Assembly: GCF_022810405.1 (NCBI RefSeq) | Contig: NZ_JALGQE010000003.1 | Coordinates: forward strand, 248,001-312,000 | DNA from: Rhodococcus sp. ARC_M5 | Lineage (GTDB): Bacteria > Actinomycetota > Actinomycetes > Mycobacteriales > Mycobacteriaceae | DNA length: 64,000 nt | Direction of reading: 5' to 3' | Shown: piece by piece, positions 52,006 through 59,393 of the stretch | Position numbering within the stretch: position 1 is the stretch's first letter | How the letters are laid out: each line of letters begins with the position of its first letter | Translations under genes and position numbers: made by a program | Notes under the pieces: model-generated | What the model saw: only the letters and a program-made list of their open reading frames with translations | Told to the model about the DNA's origin: nothing | Database searches by the model: none

Positions 52006-53748
52006 GTGAACCAATCCATCCCGATCGCGACGGTGATCGCGCTGCTCGCCGCAGCTGTGGCTACCGTCGGCATCGGTGTCTACGGAGTTCGGTTGGCCCG
52101 CACCACCTCCGACTTTCTGGTGGCCTCCCGCTCCGTCGGACCACGCTGGAATGCCGCGGCCATCAGCGGTGAATATCTTTCTGCTGCATCGTTTCTCGGG
52201 GTCGCGGGGCTCATCGCGAAGTATGGAGCCGATGCGCTGTGGTACCCGGTCGGCTTCACGGCCGGGTACCTGGGTCTGCTGCTGTTCGTCGCGGCACCGC
52301 TGCGGCGGAGCGGTGCGTACACGGTGCCCGACTTCGTCGAATTTCGGCTCGGCGCACCGTGGTTGCGGACCGTGGCGATGCTGGTGGTGGTGGTCATCTG
52401 CGCGCTGTACCTGGTGCCGCAGTTCCAGGGCGCGGGCCTGACTCTGAACATTCTGCTCGGCGTTCCCGGTTGGGTAGGGGCCCTGGCCGTGGGGTTGATC
52501 GTCATCGCGAACGTCGTCGGCGGCGGAATGCGCTCCATCACCTTCGTCCAGGCGTTCCAGTACTGGCTCAAGCTCACTGCGATCGCCATTCCGGCTCTGG
52601 TGCTGGCCGTGCACTTCTTCGCCGACGACCGAAGCGTCGGCAGCCCGGCCCCACCCACGGTGACCGAACAGACCGTCGTCGACATCACGACCGATGTTCT
52701 CGTGCAGGTCGACTCGCCGATCGTGGTGTCCGTGACAGGAACCTTGGACGAGCAGAGCGTTGACGGACGTGTGAATCTCGACGCCGGCGAACACCGGCTC
52801 GGGTCCGGGACGCTGCTCACCCTGGACGCAGGTTCCCCGGTGCCGGTGGTCGCCGGCGCGCCGACCACCGACCGCGCCTGGGCGATGCCGGGCGGGGGAC
52901 TGGGCGGGGCACACCCGCTCTACCAGGTGTACTCGCTGATCCTGGCCACGTTCCTCGGCACCCTCGGGCTGCCGCACGTGCTGGTGCGGTTCTACACCAA
53001 CCCGGACGGCCGAGCGGCGCGACTGACCTCGCTCACCGTGCTGGCGCTGCTCGGCATGTTCTACCTGTTCCCGACGGTCCTCGGCGTCTTCGCCCGGCTG
53101 TACGTACCGCAACTGCTGATCACCGGAGCATCGGACGCCGCCGTCCTGCTGTTGCCCGGCTCGGTACTGTCCGGCATTCCGGGCCAGCTGCTCGCCGCAC
53201 TGGTGGCCGCAGGTGCCATCGCAGCTTTCCTGTCGACCTCCTCGGGTCTGCTGGTCAGCATCGCAGGCGTGCTCAGCACCGACGTCCTCTCGGGCAAGGT
53301 CCGAGACTTTCGGGTCGCTGCGATACTCGCCGGCGCGGTACCGCTGGCACTGTCCATCGGCGTTGTCTCACTCGACCTTTCGCGCACCGTCGGGCTCGTC
53401 TTCGCCGTCGCGGCATCCACCCTGTGTCCACTACTGGTGCTGGGCATCTGGTGGCGGGGGCTCACCGCAGCGGGAGCGGCAACCGGACTGCTGCTCGGTG
53501 GCGGCATCTCACTCGTCGCCGCATCGATCTCCGTCGTCACCCCCATCTCCGACGGCGTCCTCGGCGGCTGGGCGGCAGCGATCCTCGGTTACCCCGCCGC
53601 AGTCAGCGTGCCGATCGCCTTCGCCTCGATGATCGCCGTCAGCCTGGCCACCCGAAAAACGATCCCGTCGGACATCTCCCGCATCTTCGCGCGACTGCAC
53701 CTCCCCGAAGGCCTCGACATGGGCAAAGATCGCGAGCGCGAACTCTGA
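52006..53748 (+). CDS. Sodium/solute symporter (SSS family) with extra extracytoplasmic domain
   Basis: The 580-aa protein has about 13 TM segments and SSS motifs SGEYLSAASFLGVAGLIAKY (Na+ site), VVGGGMRSITFVQAFQYWLK and GTLGLPHVLVRFYTNPDGRA. Between TM6 and TM7 (about residues 205-300) lies a beta-strand-rich, Val/Thr-rich insert of roughly 80 residues (TEQTVVDITTDVLVQVDSPI onward). It resembles ActP/MctC-type carboxylate symporters. GTG 52006 has AGGAG upstream. It probably serves the LytSR system beside it. Confidence 0.87.
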   Translation: MNQSIPIATVIALLAAAVATVGIGVYGVRLARTTSDFLVASRSVGPRWNAAAISGEYLSAASFLGVAGLIAKYGADALWYPVGFTAGYLGLLLFVAAPLRRSGAYTVPDFVEFRLGAPWLRTVAMLVVVVICALYLVPQFQGAGLTLNILLGVPGWVGALAVGLIVIANVVGGGMRSITFVQAFQYWLKLTAIAIPALVLAVHFFADDRSVGSPAPPTVTEQTVVDITTDVLVQVDSPIVVSVTGTLDEQSVDGRVNLDAGEHRLGSGTLLTLDAGSPVPVVAGAPTTDRAWAMPGGGLGGAHPLYQVYSLILATFLGTLGLPHVLVRFYTNPDGRAARLTSLTVLALLGMFYLFPTVLGVFARLYVPQLLITGASDAAVLLLPGSVLSGIPGQLLAALVAAGAIAAFLSTSSGLLVSIAGVLSTDVLSGKVRDFRVAAILAGAVPLALSIGVVSLDLSRTVGLVFAVAASTLCPLLVLGIWWRGLTAAGAATGLLLGGGISLVAASISVVTPISDGVLGGWAAAILGYPAAVSVPIAFASMIAVSLATRKTIPSDISRIFARLHLPEGLDMGKDREREL

Positions 53749-53756
53749 AACACCTG

Positions 53757-53847
53757 GGTCATTCCGCAGGCTCCACTCCTGACCGACTGGGTCATTCCGC
53801 AGGCTCCACTCCTGACCGACTGGGTCATTCCGCAGGCTCCACTCCCG
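53757..53847 (+). repeat. Dispersed hairpin repeat, three tandem copies (4-6)
   Basis: Units start at 53757, 53790 and 53823, a 33-bp period made of the 25-bp repeat plus an 8-bp spacer (ACCGACTG). They differ from the other copies by G to A at position 5, and the last unit has CCCG for CCTG. They lie 9 bp after the symporter stop and before the promoter region of the DUF485 gene. Confidence 0.88.
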
Positions 53848-53992
53848 CAGGGCCGCTCAACTGCCATTCTCGACCGCTCGTCGCACACTCCCGCAGCCCA
53901 TCGTGTGATCGACACCACCTCCTGATTTTGTGACCTGACTCTCACTACTGTTCCGAGTCAGCTACAGCTCACATCTACTTCAGGAGTCCAAG

Positions 53993-54343
53993 GTGACCGC
54001 ACCGGAAACCAATTCGCCACCGGACGCGCAAGCGTTCGTCGACATGCAGGCCAGTCCCGAGTTCCAGGAACTCAGGCGTCGCCTGCGTAGCTTCGTGTTC
54101 CCGATGGCCGGGTTCTTCCTGGTCTGGTACGTCATCTACGTGCTGCTGAGCACCTACGCCGTGGACTTCATGTCCACCAAGGTGTGGGGCAACATCAACG
54201 TCGGTCTGCTGCTCGGCCTCGGCCAGTTCGTCACGACATTCGCCATCACCGGCATCTACGTGAAGTTCGCCAACCGTGAACTCGATCCTCGCGCCGCAGC
54301 CCTGCGCGCCGAGATGGAAGCCTCCCAGGGAGCGAAGTCGTGA
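53993..54343 (+). CDS. DUF485 membrane protein (YjcH-like)
   Basis: The 116-aa protein has the DUF485 pattern: FVDMQASPEFQELRRRLRSF then two TM helices (VFPMAGFFLVWYVIYVLLST and GLLLGLGQFVTTFAITGIYV) and KFANRELDPRAAALRAE. Such proteins accompany acetate symporters (YjcH with ActP) and probably help assembly. GTG 53993 has AGGAG, and the stop overlaps the symporter start (GTGA). Confidence 0.92.
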   Translation: MTAPETNSPPDAQAFVDMQASPEFQELRRRLRSFVFPMAGFFLVWYVIYVLLSTYAVDFMSTKVWGNINVGLLLGLGQFVTTFAITGIYVKFANRELDPRAAALRAEMEASQGAKS

Positions 54344-55974
54344 ACATTCTTGCCCAGGCCGCCGACACCACCGTCGGTGAACCACTCGTCAACATCGCGA
54401 TCTTCGGCGCGTTCGTCATCATCACGATGGCCGTCGTCATTCGCGCCTCGAAGAAGAACGCGACCTCCGCGGAGTTCTTCACTGCAGGCGGCGGGTTCTC
54501 CGGACCGCAGAACGGCGTCGCCATCGCCGGTGACTACCTCTCGGCGGCAAGCTTCCTCGGTATCGCCGGTGCCATCGCCGTCTACGGCTACGACGGCTTC
54601 CTGTACTCCATCGGCTTCCTCGTCGCCTGGTTGGTTGCGCTGTTGCTCGTCGCCGAATTGCTCAGGAACACCGGTAAATTCACGATGGCGGACGTGCTGA
54701 GCTTCCGGCTCAAGCAGGGTCCGGTTCGTACCGCGGCCGCTCTGTCCACCTTGACGGTCTCGCTGTTCTATCTGCTCGCGCAGATGGCCGGAGCCGGCGG
54801 ACTCGTCGCACTGCTGCTCGACATCTCCGACCGCACCGGGCAGTCCATCGTCATCGCCATCGTCGGCGTGCTGATGATCGCGTACGTGCTCATCGGCGGC
54901 ATGAAGGGCACCACCTGGGTCCAGATCATCAAGGCCGTTCTGCTCATCGCCGGTGCCGCGTTCATGACCGTGCTCGTGCTCGCCAAGTTCGGCCTGAACT
55001 TCTCCGAGCTGCTCGGCAGCGCGCAGGCCATGGTCGCCGGATCGGCAAGCGAGGCGGTCGCTGCCCGTGACGTCATCGAGCCCGGTGCTCAGTACGGCGG
55101 CAGTGCCACCTCGAAGATCAACTTCCTCTCGCTCGGTATCGCACTCGTCCTCGGTACCGCGGGTCTGCCGCACGTGCTGATGCGCTTCTACACCGTTCCC
55201 ACCGCGAAGGAAGCTCGTCGCAGCGTCGTGTGGGCCATCGCGCTCATCGGTGCGTTCTACCTGTTCACCCTCGTGCTCGGCTACGGAGCCGCAGCGATCG
55301 TCGGACCCGACCGCATCCTTGCCTCGGCCGGCGGTCAGAACTCCGCTGCTCCGCTGTTGGCCTTCGAGCTCGGCGGCGTGATTCTGCTCGGTGTCATCTC
55401 GGCGGTCGCCTTCGCGACCATCCTGGCCGTCGTCGCCGGATTGACGATCACCGCCTCGGCGTCGTTCGCTCACGACATCTATGCGAGCGTCATCAAGAAG
55501 GGCAAGGTGGACGACAAGAAGCAGGTCAAGGTCTCGCGCATCACGGCCGTCGTCATCGGTCTGCTGGCCATCGGCCTCGGCATTCTCGCCAACGGGCAGA
55601 ACATCGCCTTCCTGGTGGCACTCGCCTTCGCTGTCGCCGCAGCTGCGAACCTGCCGACCATCCTGTACTCGCTGTTCTGGCGTCGCTTCACCACCACGGG
55701 CGCGCTGTTCAGCATGTACGGCGGCCTGATCTCGACCATCGTGCTGATCATCTTCTCCCCGGCCGTCTCCGGATCGCCGACGTCGATGATTCCCGGCTCG
55801 GACTTCGCCTGGTTCCCGCTCTCCAACCCCGGCATCGTCTCGATTCCGTTGGCATTCATCCTCGGCATCGTCGGAACACTGATCTCGAAGGACACCGAGA
55901 ACACCGACAAGCAGGCCGAAATGGAGGTTCGCTCTCTCACCGGTATCGGTGCGGAGAAGGCCAGCGCTCACTAG
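54340..55974 (+). CDS. actP: Cation/acetate symporter ActP
   Basis: The 544-aa SSS transporter has 13 TM segments with FFTAGGGFSGPQNGVAIAGD, YLSAASFLGIAGAIAVYGYD, GTTWVQIIKAVLLIAGAAF, TAGLPHVLMRFYTVPTAKEA and AAAANLPTILYSLFWRRFTT, all typical of ActP. It takes up acetate or short carboxylates with Na+. The gene is coupled to the DUF485 gene. Acetate entry fits with prpE, the citrate synthases and the acyl-CoA carboxylase gene in this window. It ends before a clear intrinsic terminator. Confidence 0.93.
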   Translation: MNILAQAADTTVGEPLVNIAIFGAFVIITMAVVIRASKKNATSAEFFTAGGGFSGPQNGVAIAGDYLSAASFLGIAGAIAVYGYDGFLYSIGFLVAWLVALLLVAELLRNTGKFTMADVLSFRLKQGPVRTAAALSTLTVSLFYLLAQMAGAGGLVALLLDISDRTGQSIVIAIVGVLMIAYVLIGGMKGTTWVQIIKAVLLIAGAAFMTVLVLAKFGLNFSELLGSAQAMVAGSASEAVAARDVIEPGAQYGGSATSKINFLSLGIALVLGTAGLPHVLMRFYTVPTAKEARRSVVWAIALIGAFYLFTLVLGYGAAAIVGPDRILASAGGQNSAAPLLAFELGGVILLGVISAVAFATILAVVAGLTITASASFAHDIYASVIKKGKVDDKKQVKVSRITAVVIGLLAIGLGILANGQNIAFLVALAFAVAAAANLPTILYSLFWRRFTTTGALFSMYGGLISTIVLIIFSPAVSGSPTSMIPGSDFAWFPLSNPGIVSIPLAFILGIVGTLISKDTENTDKQAEMEVRSLTGIGAEKASAH

Positions 55975-55992
55975 TCGACCGCAGCTCCACCG

Positions 55993-56030
55993 AAAATGTC
56001 CGTGTGAGGAAGCCCTCACACGGACATTTT
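55993..56030 (+). terminator. Intrinsic terminator after actP
   Basis: Perfect 17-bp arms (55993-56009 and 56014-56030) around loop AAGC end in a T-run (TTTTT), the best Rho-independent terminator in the window. Confidence 0.88.
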
Positions 56031-56042
56031 TCGTACAGCGGT

Positions 56043-56048
56043 TACCAT
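56043..56048 (+). promoter_or_regulatory. Putative -10 (TACCAT) for leaderless SRPBCC gene
   Basis: TACCAT, 7 nt, then GTG 56056. Confidence 0.5.
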
Positions 56049-56055
56049 CCCTGCT

Positions 56056-56487
56056 GTGGCCAAGCTGAAGGTTTCCCTCGACGTCCCGCTGACCCCCGAG
56101 CAGACGTGGGCGCACGCGTCCGATCTGTCCGGCTACGAGCAGTGGCTCTCCATCCACGAAGCGTGGCGCGGTGAGCTGCCCGAGCAGCTGGCCGTCGGCA
56201 CCACCCTGGACTCCATCGCCAGCGTGAAGGGCATGCGCAACCGGGTGTCCTGGAAGATCGAGTCCTACGATCCGCCCAAGAAGCTCGAGCTCAAGGGAAA
56301 CGGTAAGGGCGGAGTCAAGATCGGCCTCGATCTCACCGTGAAATCCAAGGGCGACGGTTCCGAGATCACCATCGACGTCAACCTCGGCGGTGCGCCACTG
56401 TTCGGCCCGATCGGCTCCGGCGTCGCACGCGCACTCAAGGGCGACATCGAGAACTCGCTGAAGACGTTCGTCAAGATCTACGCCTGA
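56056..56487 (+). CDS. SRPBCC-family protein, Rv0910 toxin homolog
   Basis: The 143-aa protein fits the polyketide-cyclase/START-like SRPBCC fold and matches Rv0910 closely from memory: MAKLKVSLDVPLTPEQTWAH, ASDLSGYEQWLSIHEAWRGE, VKGMRNRVSWKI, GNGKGGVKIGLDL and GPIGSGVARALKGDIENSLK. Rv0910 is the toxin of the Rv0909-Rv0910 pair. Here it has its own leaderless promoter and stands 10 kb from the antitoxin-like gene, so normal co-transcription is lost. The alternative is that it is simply a lipid-binding protein with no toxic role. Confidence 0.86.
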   Translation: MAKLKVSLDVPLTPEQTWAHASDLSGYEQWLSIHEAWRGELPEQLAVGTTLDSIASVKGMRNRVSWKIESYDPPKKLELKGNGKGGVKIGLDLTVKSKGDGSEITIDVNLGGAPLFGPIGSGVARALKGDIENSLKTFVKIYA

Positions 56488-56507
56488 CGGTGTAGGAGTG
56501 GAGATGC

Positions 56508-58139
56508 ATGCCCGGTAGGCACAGTGCGCCGTCGTCCGCGACGAGCAGCAGAGGGTTCGCCAAGTACGTCGTCGTCGCCGTAGTTCTGCTGCTCGTGGTC
56601 GGCGGCGGAGCGTTTGTCGCGCTGAAGGCCTTCGGGTCCGCCTGCGGCGACACGCAGTCCTACTCGCTGGCCGCTGATCCGGCGATCGCACCCGTGCTGG
56701 AGCAGATCGTCGACAACACCTCCGCCGAGGACCTGGGTTGTGCCGGTATCGAGGTCACCGCCACCGAGTCGGGTCAGGTCTCGGCCGCGGTGGCCAAGGG
56801 CGACGATGTTCCCTCGCTCTGGGTTCCTGATTCGTCGCTGTGGATCGGCAAGACCGTGCGGTCCACCGCGTCGTTGATCGACCTGGCGAGTCAGTCAATT
56901 GCCGGTACACCGGCCGTGCTCGCTGCCCGCAAGGACGAGGTGCCGTTCTTCGACACCTGGCTCACCGCATTGAAGCTCGAAGGCCTGCGTATCGGTAACC
57001 CATTGGCCAACACCACGTCCGACGCGGCCATCCTCGGAGCGGTGGCCGAGGCAGGATCGGACGAGGAGCTGCTCGACGCGGTCGGGTCGGCGCTCGTTCC
57101 CATCGCGCAGGCTCAGGCCGCCACCCGCGGCGAAGCCGATCCGACGGTACGGCTCGACGATCTGGTCGCCGACGGAGGCGTCGCGGTGGTCTCCGAGCAG
57201 GCCTTCCTGGCTTATCAGCAGGACACGGGCGTCGAACTGGGCGCGACGGTGCCGCCGACGGGCACCATTTCCCTGAACTTTCCGCTGGCGGTGACCGAAC
57301 CCGCAGGCGATCGACACGAGACCGCGAAGTCCGTCGGGACGGCACTGGCCGCGGCCATCGAATCCGATCGAGGACAGCAGGCGTTGTCCGACGGCGGGTT
57401 CCGGTCCGCGGACATGGCCCCGCTGGACGCCGATCGTGGGATCGGGGACGTCACACCCCTGACGATCGCCGATCAGCAGGCCGCCGAGTCGACGTTGCGT
57501 CAGTACCAGGTGTTGGCGCTTCCGTCACGGACGCTGGTGATGGAGGACGTCTCGGGATCGATGAACTACAGCGCCGGGGCCGATTCACGTATCGCATTGA
57601 CGGTGCAGGCCAGCGAAACCGGAAATCGGCTCTTCCCCGACAACGCGTCGATGGGGTTGTGGGCTTTCTCGATCGGACTCGGCGGCGAATCGCAGGACTA
57701 CCGTGAGCTCGCACCGATCCGGCGAATGGACGAAAAGGTCGGCAACACCACGCAGCGTGAAGTGTTGCTGCAGCAGACTCGAACGCTTCCGACCCTGGTC
57801 GGAGGTGGTACCGGTCTCTACGACACCACGTTGGCAGCGTTCCGCTCCGTGCAGGAGGGCTACGACCCCGATGCCGTGAACAGCGTCATCATCCTCACCG
57901 ACGGCACCAACGAGGACCCCGCCAGCATCTCGCTCGACGAGCTGCTGTCCACTCTCCGAGCCGAGCAGGACCCGTCCAAGCCGGTCGTCATCGTGACCAT
58001 CGGCATCACCGACGACGCAGATGCCGGTGTGCTGCAACAGATCTCGGCCGCAACCGGTGGGACGAGCTTCGTCGCTCGAAATCCCGCCGAGATCCCCAAC
58101 GTCTTCGTCAATGCGCTGAGAAGCCGTTCTGGTCGCTAA
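56508..58139 (+). CDS. Membrane-anchored substrate-binding/VWA-domain protein 1
   Basis: The 543-aa protein has one N-terminal TM helix (YVVVAVVLLLVVGGGAFVAL, about 20-39) and an extracytoplasmic region resembling bacterial extracellular solute-binding proteins (about 50-320). A von Willebrand A domain follows (about 340-535) with an intact metal-binding MIDAS: DVSGS at 347-351, the Thr in VGGGTGLYDT near 435 and the Asp in IILTDGTNED near 465. Conserved Cys near 46 and 78 may pair. The function is unknown. AGGAG lies at 56494-56498. A close paralog lies at 59394. Confidence 0.88.
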   Translation: MPGRHSAPSSATSSRGFAKYVVVAVVLLLVVGGGAFVALKAFGSACGDTQSYSLAADPAIAPVLEQIVDNTSAEDLGCAGIEVTATESGQVSAAVAKGDDVPSLWVPDSSLWIGKTVRSTASLIDLASQSIAGTPAVLAARKDEVPFFDTWLTALKLEGLRIGNPLANTTSDAAILGAVAEAGSDEELLDAVGSALVPIAQAQAATRGEADPTVRLDDLVADGGVAVVSEQAFLAYQQDTGVELGATVPPTGTISLNFPLAVTEPAGDRHETAKSVGTALAAAIESDRGQQALSDGGFRSADMAPLDADRGIGDVTPLTIADQQAAESTLRQYQVLALPSRTLVMEDVSGSMNYSAGADSRIALTVQASETGNRLFPDNASMGLWAFSIGLGGESQDYRELAPIRRMDEKVGNTTQREVLLQQTRTLPTLVGGGTGLYDTTLAAFRSVQEGYDPDAVNSVIILTDGTNEDPASISLDELLSTLRAEQDPSKPVVIVTIGITDDADAGVLQQISAATGGTSFVARNPAEIPNVFVNALRSRSGR

Positions 58140-58377
58140 CGACGGCATCGACCCGAAAGGTTCGCGACGACAACGAAATTCGCGGCAATCATGGGCTGTG
58201 TGCAGGTTTTCCGAACTGAAATATTCGAATAGTCGATTTCGGGCAACTATTTGCCGGCGTTGGGTCTAGCGTTCGAGATAGTTCGCAGCGGTCTTCAGAC
58301 CACGGCAGGTTATTGACACTCCCGGTCGTCCTCTCCTCACCAGCGAACTTCGCTACTTTCTGACCGGAGGACACCCC
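58140..58377. other. Non-coding region upstream of the rhodopsin gene
   Basis: This 238-bp stretch holds no supported gene. It is more A/T-rich than its surroundings and contains the perfect palindrome TATTCGAATA (58222-58231) and a TTGACA at 58313-58318 without a good -10 at 17 bp. A GGAGG ribosome-binding site ends it. Control of the rhodopsin gene probably lies here. Confidence 0.5.
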
Positions 58378-59235
58378 GTGATACCCGATACTCTCACCAC
58401 CGCCCAACACGACACCATCTACAACATCTTCTCGTTGGTCATTGCGTCGCAGCTCTTTGCTGCGTTGTTCATGATCGCCTGTCTCCCTAGGATTTTGCCC
58501 CGGTACAGGCAGGCCATGTGTGTTGCAGCCGTCGTCTGTGGCATCGCCGCGTACCACTACTTCCGAATCTTCAATTCGTTCAACGACTCGTTTCAGACCG
58601 ACGCGGTCGGTGGACGCGGCACCTACAGCCAAGTTGTAGGAGAGGGGTTCAACGAGGGTTACCGATACGTCGACTGGCTGCTCACTGTGCCGTTGCTTCT
58701 CCTCGAGTTGGTCGCCGTACTGGCGCTCGCGCGCAAGCTTCAGACCAGTCTGCTGCTGCGGCTCATCCCCGCTGCGGCGTTGATGATTGCACTCGGATAT
58801 CCTGGAGAACTGAGTGGGGACAACGGAATTCGAAACCTCTTCGGAACGCTGTCGTCCATTCCCTTCGTCTACATTCTCTACGTCCTGTTCGTAGAGGTCA
58901 CGAAGTCCCTCGACAATCAACCGGAACAGGTGCGCAAGTCGATCGGTCAGCTCAGGCTTCTGCTGCTGATCACGTGGGGTGTGTACCCGATTGCATACCT
59001 GTTGCCGCAGTTGGGCATCGACGGTGCCGCGGCCTGGACCGGTAAGCAGATCGGTTACTCGATAGCCGACATTCTTGCGAAGGTTCTGTACGGTCTGATC
59101 ATCTACCGAATTGCGCGGATCAAGTCCTTCGCTGACGATCCGACCTTCGCCGCGAGTGAACTGTCCACGAGTGAAGCCATGGAACTGGACCCGAGGCACG
59201 AGGAGGATCGACCGATTCCGAGAGGCGCCGCCTGA
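58378..59235 (+). CDS. Xanthorhodopsin-type light-driven proton pump
   Basis: The 285-aa protein has seven membrane helices. Helix B has H60 in GIAAYHYFRIF. Helix C reads YRYVDWLLTVPLLLLE, giving proton acceptor D99, T103 and proton donor E110 (the DTE pattern of outward proton pumps). L107, eight residues after D99, is the green-tuned state. Helix E has MIALGYPGELSG, helix F LLLITWGVYPIAYLLP, and helix G has the retinal lysine K235 in ADILAKVLYGLII. G156 (NLFGTLSSIPF) matches the glycine that opens the carotenoid site in xanthorhodopsin. GTG 58378 has GGAGG 8 nt upstream. No retinal-synthesis gene is in the window. Confidence 0.95.
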   Translation: MIPDTLTTAQHDTIYNIFSLVIASQLFAALFMIACLPRILPRYRQAMCVAAVVCGIAAYHYFRIFNSFNDSFQTDAVGGRGTYSQVVGEGFNEGYRYVDWLLTVPLLLLELVAVLALARKLQTSLLLRLIPAAALMIALGYPGELSGDNGIRNLFGTLSSIPFVYILYVLFVEVTKSLDNQPEQVRKSIGQLRLLLLITWGVYPIAYLLPQLGIDGAAAWTGKQIGYSIADILAKVLYGLIIYRIARIKSFADDPTFAASELSTSEAMELDPRHEEDRPIPRGAA

Positions 59236-59393
59236 GTCATCTCAGCCAGTAGCGAGCCGGAGCCCGAGGTTGAGCTCCTGTACCGGTGACCCGCTATGGT
59301 ATGCACCACACGCAGCGAGGCACTTCGATGCGCGGAGGATCCGGGGCCCCATCACGTCGGTGATGATGGGGATCGAAGCAGGGGGAGCCAGCG

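Noticed and set aside
53589-53945. Minus-strand frame containing SGACGMTQ repeats
   Set aside because: The repeats are the translation of the non-coding 25-bp DNA element; there is no start site support.
54256-56691. 811-aa open frame on the minus strand across actP and the SRPBCC gene
   Set aside because: It is low-complexity (Asp/Arg/Gly/Gln-rich) and lies antisense to genes with clear family motifs; high GC makes such frames common.
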